A stretch of 64,000 bases of DNA from Xanthobacter sp. YC-JY1. GTDB taxonomy: Bacteria > Pseudomonadota > Alphaproteobacteria > Rhizobiales > Xanthobacteraceae. This document shows positions 55,580 to 64,000 of the stretch, one piece after another. The first letter of the stretch is position 1. The number at the start of each line of letters is the position of its first letter. The notes below the pieces were generated by a model. It ran no database searches, was not told the origin of the DNA, and saw nothing but the letters and a program-made list of their open reading frames with translations. Where the stretch lies: contig NZ_CP032674.1 of NCBI RefSeq assembly GCF_021730305.1, forward strand, positions 4,325,001 through 4,389,000. Direction: 5' to 3'. Made by a program: the position numbers and the translations under genes.

Positions 55580-57847
55580 ATGCGTGGCGCGCTCGGCGGT
55601 CCGCGCGTGCTGCTCCGGCGTCTCCGCGAGGTGATGGCGGAGCCGGTCAGCGCGCAGGACCGCCTCGACAAGATCGTTGTGCTGATCGCCGCCAACATGG
55701 TGGCGGAAGTCTGCTCGGTCTACGTGCTGCGCGTCGATCAGACCCTTGAGCTGTACGCCACAGAAGGTCTGAACCGGGACGCGGTTCACTTGACCGTCAT
55801 GAGCGTGAATGAGGGCCTCGTCGGCCATGTTGCCCGCGAGGCCGAATCGCTCGCCTTGCTGGACGCCCAGTCCCACCCCGAATTTTCCTACCGTCCGGAG
55901 ACGGGCGAAGAGGTCTACAACTCCTTCCTCGGCGTGCCGATCCTGCGCGGCGGCAACACGCTGGGCGTGCTGGTGGTGCAGAACCGCGCCCGCCGCACCT
56001 ATACGGAAGAGGAGATCGAGGCCCTCCAGACCACCGCCATGGTGCTGGCGGAGATGATCGCCTCGGGCGAACTGACGGCGTTGGCCAAGCCCGGTGCCGA
56101 ACCCGCCGTGCGCCGGCCGCTCCACCTCAAGGGCGTCGCCCTCGCCGACGGGCTTGGCCTTGGCCATGTGGTGCTGCACGAGCCGCGCATCCGGGTGACC
56201 AACGTCATCGCCGACGACGTGGTGAAGGAAACCGCCCGGCTCGACGCCGCCATCGGCAAACTCAGACATTCCATCGACCTGATGCTGGAGGACGACGGCC
56301 TCTCCAAGGCCGGCGAGCATCGCGACATCCTCGAAGCCTACCGCATGTTCGCCCACGACCGGGGGTGGATGCACAAAATGCGCGAGGCCGTGCTCTCCGG
56401 CCTCACCGCCGAGGGCGCGGTGGAGCGGGTGCAGTCGGATACCCGCGCCCGCATGATGCGCGCCTCCGACCCCTATCTGCGCGAGCGCCTGCACGACCTC
56501 GACGACCTCGCCAACCGGCTCCTGCGCGAACTGACCGGCCGGTCCCGCAGTTCGGAACGCGAGGCGCTGCCCGAAAACGCCATCCTCGTCGCCCGCAACA
56601 TGAGCCCGGCGGCCCTGCTGGATTATGACCGCACCCGCATTCGCGGCCTCGTTCTGGAGGAAGGCGGCACCACCAGCCATGTGACCATCGTCGCCCGCGC
56701 GCTGGGCATTGCCGCCGTGGGCCAGGTGGAGAATGCCGCCGGCCTCGCCGATCAGGGCGACCCCGTGATCGTCGACGGCCAGGCCGGCGAGGTGCATCTG
56801 CGCCCGCCGGGGGACGTCGAGGAGGCCTATGCCGAGAAGGTGCGCTTCCGCGCCCGCCGGCAGGCCCAGTATGCCGCGCTGCGCACCCGCCCCTCCGTCA
56901 CCAAGGACGGGGTGCATGTGGACCTTAACTTGAACGCGGGCCTGCTGGTGGACCTGCCGCACATCGCCGAGACCGGCGCTGCGGGCATCGGCCTGTTCCG
57001 CACCGAGCTTCAGTTCATGATCGCGTCGGCCTTCCCGCGCATCTCCGAACAGCTGAAGCTCTACCGCGCGGTGCTGGACGCCGCGGGCGACCGCCCTGTG
57101 ACCTTCCGCACCCTCGATATCGGCGGCGACAAGGTGCTGCCCTACATGCGGACGGTGGAAGAGGAGAACCCGGCCCTCGGCTGGCGCGCCATCCGCCTTG
57201 GACTCGACCGGCCGGGCCTGTTGCGCAGCCAGATGCGCGCTTTGCTGCGCGCCGGCGCCGGACGGGAACTGCGCGTGATGTTCCCCATGGTCGCTGCGGT
57301 GGAGGAGTTCGATCGCGCCCGGGCCCTCGTGGAACGGGAGCTGACGCACCTGCGCCGGCACGGCCACGGCCTGCCGGACCGGGTCTATGTGGGCGCCATG
57401 GTGGAGGTGCCGTCCCTCCTCTTCCAGCTGGACGAGATTCTGTCCCGGGCCGACTTCCTGTCGGTGGGCTCCAACGATCTCGTGCAGTTCCTCTATGCGG
57501 CCGACCGCGCCAACGTGCGGGTTGCCGACCGATTCGATCCGCTCTCGCCCCCGGCCCTGCGGGCCTTCCGGCTGGTGGCGGAGGCGGGCATCCGCCATGG
57601 CAAGCCTGTGACGTTGTGCGGCGAACTGGCCTCCCGTCCCCTGGAGGCGGTCGCCCTTGCCGCCTTGGGCTACCGCTCCCTGTCGGTCTCCCCGGCGGCC
57701 ATGGGGCCGGTCAAGGCGATGCTGCTCGAGACCGATGTCTCGGCCGCCCGCAAGGTGCTGCTGCCCTTGCTCGAGGACCGGACCGGCGCGGCCGATCCGC
57801 GCGCCGTGCTGACCAAGTTCGCGCGGGACTGCGGCCTGCCGCTCTAG
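55580..57847 (+). CDS. ptsP: phosphoenolpyruvate-protein phosphotransferase of the nitrogen PTS
   Basis: A 755-residue EI-Ntr. An N-terminal GAF domain (about residues 25-170) senses small effectors such as glutamine/2-oxoglutarate in relatives. EI domains follow, with the phospho-His site GGTTSHVTIVARALG and the PEP-binding GLFRTELQFM and SVGSNDLVQ motifs. The start at 55580 is chosen because AAGGA is correctly spaced for it and not for the ATG at 55571. Confidence 0.95.
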   Translation: MRGALGGPRVLLRRLREVMAEPVSAQDRLDKIVVLIAANMVAEVCSVYVLRVDQTLELYATEGLNRDAVHLTVMSVNEGLVGHVAREAESLALLDAQSHPEFSYRPETGEEVYNSFLGVPILRGGNTLGVLVVQNRARRTYTEEEIEALQTTAMVLAEMIASGELTALAKPGAEPAVRRPLHLKGVALADGLGLGHVVLHEPRIRVTNVIADDVVKETARLDAAIGKLRHSIDLMLEDDGLSKAGEHRDILEAYRMFAHDRGWMHKMREAVLSGLTAEGAVERVQSDTRARMMRASDPYLRERLHDLDDLANRLLRELTGRSRSSEREALPENAILVARNMSPAALLDYDRTRIRGLVLEEGGTTSHVTIVARALGIAAVGQVENAAGLADQGDPVIVDGQAGEVHLRPPGDVEEAYAEKVRFRARRQAQYAALRTRPSVTKDGVHVDLNLNAGLLVDLPHIAETGAAGIGLFRTELQFMIASAFPRISEQLKLYRAVLDAAGDRPVTFRTLDIGGDKVLPYMRTVEEENPALGWRAIRLGLDRPGLLRSQMRALLRAGAGRELRVMFPMVAAVEEFDRARALVERELTHLRRHGHGLPDRVYVGAMVEVPSLLFQLDEILSRADFLSVGSNDLVQFLYAADRANVRVADRFDPLSPPALRAFRLVAEAGIRHGKPVTLCGELASRPLEAVALAALGYRSLSVSPAAMGPVKAMLLETDVSAARKVLLPLLEDRTGAADPRAVLTKFARDCGLPL

Positions 57848-57928
57848 CGGGCGCCCTCGCGCGCCTCTGCTCTTGTCTTGCCCCTTTTCTTGCCTTTCCC
57901 CCAAACCGTCCGGATCCGTCAGCCCCTT

Positions 57929-59011
57929 ATGAACACCCTGCCCCTCGCCAAACTCGACCAGCTGGTCGCCCGGCATGCCGAGATCGAGGCCGCCCTGTCC
58001 CACGGGGCCGAGGGGGAGGAGTTCGTCCGCCTCGGGCGTGAGTTCTCGGATCTCTCCCCCGTGGTGGAGCAGGTGCGGGCCCTGCGCGACGCGGAACGCG
58101 ACCTGGAGGGCGCCCGGGAGCTGCTCGCCGATTCGGCCGGCGACCCGGAGATGCGCACCCTGGCCGAGGCCGAGGTGGAGCGGCTGGATGCGCGGATCGC
58201 CGAACTGACGACCGCCGTGCGCCTCGCGCTTCTGCCCAAGGACGCAATGGACGAGCGCGGCGTCATTCTGGAGGTGCGCGCCGGCACCGGCGGCGACGAG
58301 GCGGCGCTGTTCGCGGGCGACCTCTACCGCATGTATACGCGCTACGCCGCCGACAAGGGCTGGAGCGTGGAGGTGCTGTCCGAGAGCGAGGGCACCATGG
58401 GCGGCTACAAGGAAATCGTCGCCGCCGTCCACGGCAAGGGCGCCTATGCCCGGCTGAAGTTCGAGAGCGGCGTCCACCGGGTCCAGCGAGTGCCGGCCAC
58501 TGAGGCGGGCGGACGCATCCATACCTCCGCCGCCACCGTGGCCGTGCTGCCGGAGGCGGAGGATGTGGACGTGGACATCAACGAGGCCGACCTGCGCATC
58601 GACGTGTACCGCGCCCAAGGGGCCGGCGGCCAGCATGTGAACAAGACGGAATCGGCGGTGCGCATCACCCACATCCCCACCAACACGGTGGTGGCGGTGC
58701 AGGATGAGCGCTCCCAGCATCGCAACAAGGCCCGCGCCATGGCACTGCTGCGGTCCCGCCTTCTGGACGAAGAGCGCCAGCGCAAGGAGGCCGGCCGCGC
58801 CGCCGACCGCAAGGGGCAGGTCGGGTCCGGCGACCGCTCCGAGCGCATCCGCACCTACAATTTCCCGCAGGGGCGCGTGACCGACCATCGCATCAACCTC
58901 ACCCTCTACAAGCTGGAGGAGGTGATCGCCGGCACCGCGCTCGACGACATCATCGAACCGCTGCTGACCGAGCATCAGGCCGCCCTGCTCGCAGCCGCCG
59001 AGGAGGCCTGA
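57929..59011 (+). CDS. prfA: peptide chain release factor 1
   Basis: A 360-residue release factor for UAA/UAG. The catalytic GGQ lies in [16 protein letters not shown]. The decoding domain and N-terminal helical domain are of normal length. prmC, whose product methylates the Gln of GGQ, follows 3 bases later. Confidence 0.97.
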   Translation: MNTLPLAKLDQLVARHAEIEAALSHGAEGEEFVRLGREFSDLSPVVEQVRALRDAERDLEGARELLADSAGDPEMRTLAEAEVERLDARIAELTTAVRLALLPKDAMDERGVILEVRAGTGGDEAALFAGDLYRMYTRYAADKGWSVEVLSESEGTMGGYKEIVAAVHGKGAYARLKFESGVHRVQRVPATEAGGRIHTSAATVAVLPEAEDVDVDINEADLRIDVYRAQGAGGQHVNKTESAVRITHIPTNTVVAVQDERSQHRNKARAMALLRSRLLDEERQRKEAGRAADRKGQVGSGDRSERIRTYNFPQGRVTDHRINLTLYKLEEVIAGTALDDIIEPLLTEHQAALLAAAEEA

Positions 59012-59014
59012 GCC

Positions 59015-59953
59015 GTGCCCGGCCCCGGCGACACACCCGCGGCCGACCTGACCATCGCCCAGTTGCGCCGGCAAATGACCGCGCGCCTCGCCGCCGCGGG
59101 CGTGGAGACGCCGGAACTGGATGCACGGCTGCTGCTGGCCCATGCCCTCGGATGCGCGCCAGGCGAGCTTCTAGAGCGCGGCACCACTTCCGCGACGCCC
59201 GAGATGTCTGCCGCTGCCCAGGCGCTCCTCGCCCGGCGGCTCGCGGGGGAGCCGGTGGCCCGCATCTTCGGACACAAGGAGTTCTGGAGCCTCACCTTCT
59301 GCCTGTCCCCGGACACGCTGGTGCCGCGGCCGGACACGGAGACGGTGGTGGAGGCGGCTTTGTCCCTCTTTCCAGACCGCGCCGCGCCGCTGCGCATCCT
59401 CGACCTCGGCACGGGCACGGGCGCCATCCTCGCCGCCCTGCTTGCGGAGCGGCCGACAGCAACAGGCATCGCCGTCGACCGCTCGGAGAACGCGGCCCGG
59501 ACGGCGCTGGCCAACCTCGAGGCGAACGGCCTTGCGGACCGCGCGTCTGTTGTCGTCGGCGACTGGGGCAGCGCACTCGTCGGTGGCTTTGACCTCGTGG
59601 TTTCCAACCCGCCCTACATCGCGGAGGACGAAATGGCTGGGCTTGCCATAGATGTGCGCCTCCACGATCCCCATTTGGCTCTCGTGGCCGGCGCTGACGG
59701 CCTCGGCGCCTACCGCACCATCGCCGCCGACCTGCCGCGCCTGCTGAAGCCCGACGGCGTGGCTGTTCTCGAACTTGGCGCGGGACAGGAACCGGCCGTC
59801 GCCGCCCTCGTTCAATGCGCAGGGCTGAGGGTTCTCGGCCCGGCGCGCGCCGACCTCGGTGGCATCCCGCGCGCCCTTTGCGCCCGGTGGCACGGGGCCG
59901 CAAACGAGACGGCTGACGAAAAAAGGCTTGGAACCTTTGAGGGAAATGGCTAG
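59015..59953 (+). CDS. prmC: release factor glutamine methyltransferase
   Basis: A 312-residue SAM-dependent enzyme. The SAM motif is ILDLGTGTGAILAAL and the catalytic NPPY motif is VVSNPPYIAEDE. The N-terminal helical domain binds the release factor. The GTG start at 59015 has AGGAGG 8 bases upstream, inside the end of prfA. Its direct substrate is encoded in the preceding gene. Confidence 0.96.
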   Translation: MPGPGDTPAADLTIAQLRRQMTARLAAAGVETPELDARLLLAHALGCAPGELLERGTTSATPEMSAAAQALLARRLAGEPVARIFGHKEFWSLTFCLSPDTLVPRPDTETVVEAALSLFPDRAAPLRILDLGTGTGAILAALLAERPTATGIAVDRSENAARTALANLEANGLADRASVVVGDWGSALVGGFDLVVSNPPYIAEDEMAGLAIDVRLHDPHLALVAGADGLGAYRTIAADLPRLLKPDGVAVLELGAGQEPAVAALVQCAGLRVLGPARADLGGIPRALCARWHGAANETADEKRLGTFEGNG

Positions 59954-60488
59954 TGTCAGTCGCAGGAATCGAACCGGGGCATCGGTCCAGAGGGCTGATG
60001 CGGGCTTCCGAAATCTCAAACGGATGTTTCGGTCGCTGAGGATGCGAGAGCGTGGAGCGCGCGATGGCGCAGCTCATGCAAGCATCCTGCGGTTGGATCG
60101 TTTCACGGTGCTGGATACGCGCGACTCACGGAATGTCGGTGGCGTCTTGGGCGATGTCGTCTCGGGTTGCCACCTCTCGTGTAACGGCGCCCGTGCTGGG
60201 GGCACGGAACGGGGCTCGATGATCGGACTGATCCTGATTTCTTGACGACTTTCGCTTTGGTCCAGCGCGGACGCCGGCGCAGGCGGCTTCCGCGGATCTG
60301 ACGGTCTTGTCCTGCGGACAGAGCAGCGTGCCACGGGCCCATTCCGATGGGGTGGAATTCCGAGGGTTCGTTTCATGAGACGCGCACCGCCGGAGCGGGA
60401 AGCCCGGCGGGATATGCGGATTGTACCGGCGCGATGCGGCCGGGCGCAGACGGCGGCGTGAACGCCGGGCGAGTAGAGATCGATCCAT
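59954..60488. other. 535-base gene-free region before the DUF4167 gene
   Basis: No ORF with convincing coding character, tRNA or known small RNA core was found on either strand. It contains GATCGGACTGATC-like short repeats near 60219 and a possible TTGACG at 60242, but no paired -10 could be fixed. It may carry a long leader or an uncharacterised RNA for the next gene. Confidence 0.5.
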
Positions 60489-61670
60489 ATGAGAAATGGT
60501 CAGCAGAAGCGCATGCGCGGCCGCAACAACAACCGGCGCAGCTCAAACCCTTTGACGCGGGTGTATGAGTCGAACGGCCCGGATGTGAAGGTGCGTGGGA
60601 CGGCCCACCACATTGCGGAGAAGTACCAGCAGCTCGCCCGCGACGCTCAGGCCTCCGGCGACCACGTCGCTGCTGAGAACTATTTCCAGCATGCGGAACA
60701 TTACCTGCGCCTCATCGCCTCGCTGCAGGGTCAGTTCGCCCCGGTGAACGGCTTCGGCCGCGACGAGGACGGCGACGACGAGGACGGGGACGACGTGTCC
60801 TCCCTCGACGCGCCCCAGCCTTATGGTCGCAACGACCAGCCCTATGGCCGCAGCGAGCAGCCCTACCAGTCCCGCGACAATCGGGATGATCGGGGGCAGC
60901 GCGATGATCGGGGCCAGCGCGACGATCGTGGTCAGAGGGATGACCGGGGCCCACGCGATGACCGTGGGCAGCGGGATGACCGTGGCCAGCGGGATGATCG
61001 CGGCCAGCGCGACAACCGGCAGGGCAACTTCCGCCGCAACCGGGATGACGACGAGGGGTACCAGCCGCGCGAGGCCCGCGATAACCGCGAGTTCCGCGAG
61101 AATCGGGAACCCCGCGAGAACCGGGAACCGCGCGAGCAGCGTGAACCCCGCGAGCAGCGCGAGCCGAGGGAACAGCGCGAGCCGCGCGAGTTCCGCCGTC
61201 GCAACCGCGACGAGAACGGCGAGGGCTTCGTGCCCCGTGCGGCGCGCGCGCCCCGCAGCGACGATGGCGACCAGCAGCCGCGCCCGCCTCGCGCCCCGCG
61301 CAGCGAGGAGGCCGAGCAGCCCCGTCCGCCCCGCGCCCCGCGCGTCGAGGAGCAAGATCTCGGCCTGCCGTCCTTCATCACCGGCGCGCCTGCCGTTCCC
61401 AAGGAGCGCCCGGAGCCCAAGGCCGAAGTGAAGAGCGAGCCGAAGGCTGAGCCCCGCGAGCCCAAGGCGGAGCCGAAGGCCGAACCGAAGGTCGAGGCCA
61501 AGGCGGAACCCAAGGCCGCAGCCGAGACGCCCCGCGAGGAGGGGGCGGAGGCCGCCGAGGCCGATGCCCCGCGTCCGCGTCGCCGCCGCTTCCGCACCCG
61601 TGCCGGCGAAGGCACCGAGGCCGCCGCCGAGGCGCCGGCGCCCGAGCAGCCGGTGCTGTTCAACGAATAG
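60489..61670 (+). CDS. DUF4167 protein with repetitive Arg/Asp-rich middle
   Basis: A 393-residue protein. Residues 1-80 form the conserved DUF4167 domain (MRNGQQKRMRGRNNN, then GTAHHIAEKYQQLARDAQASG), found almost only in Alphaproteobacteria. The middle holds two runs of six-residue repeats (RDDRGQ and REQREP types), and the rest is Lys/Pro/Glu-rich and disordered. It looks like an RNA- or ribosome-associated protein, but its function is unknown. The start at 60489 begins the conserved domain. Confidence 0.9.
   Translation: MRNGQQKRMRGRNNNRRSSNPLTRVYESNGPDVKVRGTAHHIAEKYQQLARDAQASGDHVAAENYFQHAEHYLRLIASLQGQFAPVNGFGRDEDGDDEDGDDVSSLDAPQPYGRNDQPYGRSEQPYQSRDNRDDRGQRDDRGQRDDRGQRDDRGPRDDRGQRDDRGQRDDRGQRDNRQGNFRRNRDDDEGYQPREARDNREFRENREPRENREPREQREPREQREPREQREPREFRRRNRDENGEGFVPRAARAPRSDDGDQQPRPPRAPRSEEAEQPRPPRAPRVEEQDLGLPSFITGAPAVPKERPEPKAEVKSEPKAEPREPKAEPKAEPKVEAKAEPKAAAETPREEGAEAAEADAPRPRRRRFRTRAGEGTEAAAEAPAPEQPVLFNE
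60883..61184 (+). repeat. two 18-bp tandem repeat arrays inside the DUF4167 gene
   Basis: Array 1: seven 18-bp units (60883-61008), each coding RDDRGQ or a close variant. Array 2: five 18-bp units (61095-61184) coding RENREP/REQREP. The units differ in synonymous positions, so they are old, but the number may vary between strains. Confidence 0.85.
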
Positions 61671-61692
61671 GTCTGGGCCTTTCGTCCGAAAC

Positions 61693-61724
61693 AAAAACCC
61701 CGCCGGTCACCCGGCGGGGTTTTT
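61693..61724. terminator. bidirectional terminator between the DUF4167 gene and cynS
   Basis: AAAAA, CCCCGCCGG (61698-61706), TCAC, CCGGCGGGG (61711-61719), TTTTT: a perfect nine-pair stem flanked by A and T runs, lying between convergent genes. It can stop transcription from both sides. Confidence 0.95.
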
Positions 61725-61750
61725 CTTTGGCCGCGCGGCGAAGGGCCGGC

Positions 61751-62239
61751 TCAGCTTTCCTTGAACCCGTAGTCGGGGATGCCCTGCTCGTTACCGTAAT
61801 ATTTGTAGGGCAGGAACTTGCCCGACATGGTGATCTGCACCCGATCGCCCTTGGGGTTCGGCTCGCGCACCATCTCCATGTTGAAGTCGATGGCCGACAT
61901 GATGCCGTCGCCGAACTCCTCCTCGATGAGCGCCTTCCAGGCCGGACCGTTGACCATCACCAGCTCGTAGAAACGGTAGATCAGGGGGTCGGTGGGCGGC
62001 ATAGGCGTGCCGGCGCCGCGCATGGGCACCTCGTTGAGCATCCGCTCTTCCACTTCGGAGAGGCCGAACAGCTCGGCGGCCTTCTTCGCCAGCGGCTTCA
62101 CCAGCTTCATCTGGCCCAGCAGCGCGCCGACGACCAGCACCGGCGACATGCCGCCTATCTCGTCGCAGATGTATTTCCAGGTCCAGCCCTTCTCGCGCTT
62201 GATGTCGAGGAGCTTCTCGGTCAGTTGCTCGCGCTTCAT
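61751..62239 (-). CDS. cynS: cyanate hydratase (cyanase)
   Basis: A 162-residue enzyme (cyanate + bicarbonate to ammonia + 2 CO2). The catalytic residues Arg 89, Glu 92 and Ser 115 have the same spacing as R96/E99/S122 of E. coli CynS. The N-terminal helical domain and the final PYKYYGNEQG region are typical. It follows an ABC ATPase by 44 bases and is the last gene of that operon. Confidence 0.97.
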   Translation of the reverse strand: MKREQLTEKLLDIKREKGWTWKYICDEIGGMSPVLVVGALLGQMKLVKPLAKKAAELFGLSEVEERMLNEVPMRGAGTPMPPTDPLIYRFYELVMVNGPAWKALIEEEFGDGIMSAIDFNMEMVREPNPKGDRVQITMSGKFLPYKYYGNEQGIPDYGFKES

Positions 62240-62283
62240 TTTCTTATGGTCTCCGCTTGGGTTCGGTCGAAGAGGTAAGCCCG

Positions 62284-63219
62284 TCAGTCGCGCGCGCTGG
62301 CGATGGCGGGGAAGGGAATGGTGTTGGCTGGCGCGGGCGCGGCCTCCGGCGGGCAGCCGAGACGCACCACGGGCGGGTGGCGGCGGTCGTAGCCTGCCGG
62401 CATCTCCGCCTTGAACGTGCGGCTGCGGGAGACGAGGAAGTCCACGAGGTGGTTACGCACCGCGTAGTAGTTCTCTTCCCGGTGGATGCTGTCGCGGGCC
62501 CGCTCCATGGGCAGCGGATTTTCCACCACCTCGGCGATCATCGCCTCCGGCCCGTTGGTCATCAGCACGATCTTGTCGGCGAGGTAGATGGCCTCGTCCA
62601 CGTCGTGGGTGATCATAACGACCGTCTGGCCGGTGGACTTGCAGATGCGCCGCACCTCGTCCTGCAACGTGCCGCGGGTGAGCGCATCGAGGGCGGAGAA
62701 GGGCTCGTCCATCAGCAGGATCTTCGGCTCGATGGAGAGCGCACGGGCGATGCCCACGCGCTGGCGCATGCCGCCGGAGAGTTCCGCCGGCCGCTTCAGC
62801 TCGTTGCCCTTGAGGCCGACGAGATCGATGAAGCGGCGCGCGCGCTCCTCCACCTCGGCGCGCCCCGCCTTCCGCCAGCGGGAGGAAACCGCATAGCCCA
62901 CATTGCCGATGACGCTCTTCCACGGCAGCAGCGCATGGCCCTGGAAGATCACCGCGCGATCGAGGCTCGGGCCGGAAATGGCCTGCCCGTCCACCACCAC
63001 CACGCCGTCCGAAGGCTCTTCGAGCCCGGCGAGGATGTTCAGCACCGAAGTCTTGCCGCAGCCGGAATGGCCGATGATGCAGACGAACTCACCCCTCTGC
63101 ACCGGCAGCCACAGATCCTCGAAGATGGTGGTGGAGCCGCCCCCCGGCGCCGGATAGCGCCGGGCGATGCCCTCGATGGAGATGAATTTGGGATCGCTCT
63201 CGGTCTTGGCGTTCTCCAT
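62284..63219 (-). CDS. ABC transporter ATPase, nitrate/cyanate type
   Basis: A 311-residue ATPase of the NrtD/CynD/SsuB group. Walker A is GHSGCGKTS, signature LSGGMRQRV, Walker B ILLMDEPFSALD, switch His in ITHD, and a C-terminal extension ends in a Pro/Ala-rich stretch. Its neighbours cynS and a cognate permease indicate cyanate or nitrate import. The start at 63219 lies 5 bases after the permease stop. Confidence 0.9.
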   Translation of the reverse strand: MENAKTESDPKFISIEGIARRYPAPGGGSTTIFEDLWLPVQRGEFVCIIGHSGCGKTSVLNILAGLEEPSDGVVVVDGQAISGPSLDRAVIFQGHALLPWKSVIGNVGYAVSSRWRKAGRAEVEERARRFIDLVGLKGNELKRPAELSGGMRQRVGIARALSIEPKILLMDEPFSALDALTRGTLQDEVRRICKSTGQTVVMITHDVDEAIYLADKIVLMTNGPEAMIAEVVENPLPMERARDSIHREENYYAVRNHLVDFLVSRSRTFKAEMPAGYDRRHPPVVRLGCPPEAAPAPANTIPFPAIASARD

Positions 63220-63224
63220 GGCCC

Positions 63225-64000
63225 TCACTCCGGAAACGTCACGCGCTTCTGCAAGCGCGCGAGAATGAGGTCGAGGGCCATGCCGACGACGCCGATGAGC
63301 AGGATTCCGACGATCACATTGGCGATGGAGAGGTTGTTCCACTCGTTCCAAACGAAGTAGCCGATGCCCGTGCCGCCCACGAGCATCTCCGCCGCCACGA
63401 TAACCAGCCAGGCGATGCCGATGGAGATGCGCATGCCGGTGAGGATGGTGGGCGCCGCAGCCGGCAGGATCACGGTGAAGGCGCGCCGCCACGGCCCCAC
63501 CTCCAGTGTGCGCGCCACGTTCAGCCACTCCTTGCGCACCGCCCCAACCCCGAAGGCGGTGTTGATGAGCATGGGCCAGACGGAGCAGATGAAGATGACG
63601 AAGATGGCCGAGAGGGAGGAATCCTTGATGGTGTAGAGGGCGAGCGGCATCCAGGCCAAGGGCGAGATGGGCTTGAGCACCTGGATGAAGGGATCGAGCG
63701 CCCGGTAGGCCAGCGGCGACATGCCGATGAGAAAGCCGATGGGCACCGCCACCAGCACCGCCAGCCCGTAGCCGATGAACACCCGGCCGATGGAATAGAG
63801 CAGCTGGAGGCCGAGGCCCTTGTCATTGGGGCCGTTGTCGTAGAACGGCCGCTTGAGGTTGTCCCAGAGCTTACCCGCCACATCGAGCGGCCCCGGCATG
63901 GCGGACTTGGCGCCCTGGGTCGCGATGCCCATGAGCTTGGCATATTCGGGATCGAGCGCCGGCCCCGAGCTCGCGCTCGGGGTAACGGCGACCTGCCACA
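63225..64000 (-). CDS. ABC transporter permease, nitrate/cyanate type (5' end outside window)
   Basis: At least 258 residues; the reading frame stays open to the window edge, so the true start lies beyond it. An ATG at 63932 is inside the gene. Six helices and the EAA-type loop (VARTLEVGPWRRAFTVILP) match NrtB/CynB permeases. It forms the operon permease-ATPase-cynS, suggesting cyanate uptake and breakdown. Confidence 0.9.
   Translation of the reverse strand, partial: WQVAVTPSASSGPALDPEYAKLMGIATQGAKSAMPGPLDVAGKLWDNLKRPFYDNGPNDKGLGLQLLYSIGRVFIGYGLAVLVAVPIGFLIGMSPLAYRALDPFIQVLKPISPLAWMPLALYTIKDSSLSAIFVIFICSVWPMLINTAFGVGAVRKEWLNVARTLEVGPWRRAFTVILPAAAPTILTGMRISIGIAWLVIVAAEMLVGGTGIGYFVWNEWNNLSIANVIVGILLIGVVGMALDLILARLQKRVTFPE

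Noticed and set aside
55565..59143. A 1192-codon open frame on the minus strand
   Set aside because: It lies antisense to ptsP and prfA, which match their families over the full length. High GC content makes long shadow frames common here.
60883..61184. 18-bp repeats as a possible CRISPR or satellite array
   Set aside because: The units are contiguous without spacers, in frame, and encode a six-residue repeat within the DUF4167 protein.

Overview
This is a high-GC window with alphaproteobacterial gene content. The lysC-ptsP-prfA-prmC-DUF4167 run, the large SUV3-like helicase next to an S4 protein and fdxA, the two tandem YejA-type binding proteins and the extragenic palindromic repeats all suggest a Hyphomicrobiales (Rhizobiales) chromosome. 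Xanthobacteraceae (Xanthobacter, Azorhizobium, Starkeya, Ancylobacter) is my best guess, by inference only. Coding density is high, and the only mobile DNA visible is one decayed IS3-family remnant beside a tRNA-Ser.

Bases 1-6279 form a nitrile/amide utilisation island. On the minus strand lies a cobalt-type nitrile hydratase operon (beta, alpha, accessory protein, DUF1097 membrane protein, HupE/UreJ metal permease). Divergent from it on the plus strand are amiC, amiR and an FmdA/AmdA-type amidase. Both divergent transcripts begin with an RNA leader of the same design. Each has a TTGACA promoter, two hairpins whose six-base loops carry A1 and G4 (the signature of ANTAR-protein targets), and then an intrinsic terminator ahead of the first gene. 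The sequence therefore predicts that AmiR controls both operons by antitermination. This is the most specific undescribed regulatory system I can support here.

Bases 6344-17095 hold a GNAT protein and a LacI-controlled polyol/sugar operon: FAD oxidase, FGGY kinase, ABC ATPase, binding protein, two permeases, SDR and GldA-like dehydrogenase. A perfect 8-bp inverted repeat overlaps its likely start site. Bases 17205-24171 hold a formamidase operon (fmdA, amiS/ureI, fmdB) and, next to it, a multi-protein phosphorelay. The relay consists of an OmpR-family regulator, a receiver-kinase protein and an 884-residue fusion of an NCS1 permease, a Cys/His cluster and a histidine kinase. TGTAA direct repeats lie in the fmdA/regulator intergenic region. 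I read this as a transceptor system that may sense an amide-like or nucleobase-like solute.

Bases 24354-25970 are a scar: the C-terminal stub of a CaiB/BaiF CoA-transferase, a broken IS3 element, tRNA-Ser(GGA) and a partial duplicate of the tRNA 5' half. Then follow dapD, prfC, a GDSL autotransporter esterase, a WYL regulator divergent from a glutathione transferase with a palindrome between them, a small secreted protein, fdxA, an S4 protein, the SUV3-like helicase and a creatininase-family hydrolase.

Bases 38354-47551 are a Yej-type peptide ABC operon on the minus strand with two paralogous binding proteins. A VapBC toxin-antitoxin pair is embedded and translationally overlapped between yejE and yejF, and a NUDIX gene lies at the end. 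Bases 48191-61670 carry housekeeping genes: cytochrome c, kdsB, pheA, an NCS2 permease with an ATPase-like tail, nudC, a HIT protein, lysC, ptsP, prfA, prmC and a DUF4167 protein with 18-bp internal repeats. The window ends in a cyanate operon (ABC permease, ATPase, cynS). Nitrile hydratase, two FmdA-family amidases, an AmiS/UreI channel and cyanase together point to a lifestyle that scavenges nitrogen from small C-N compounds.
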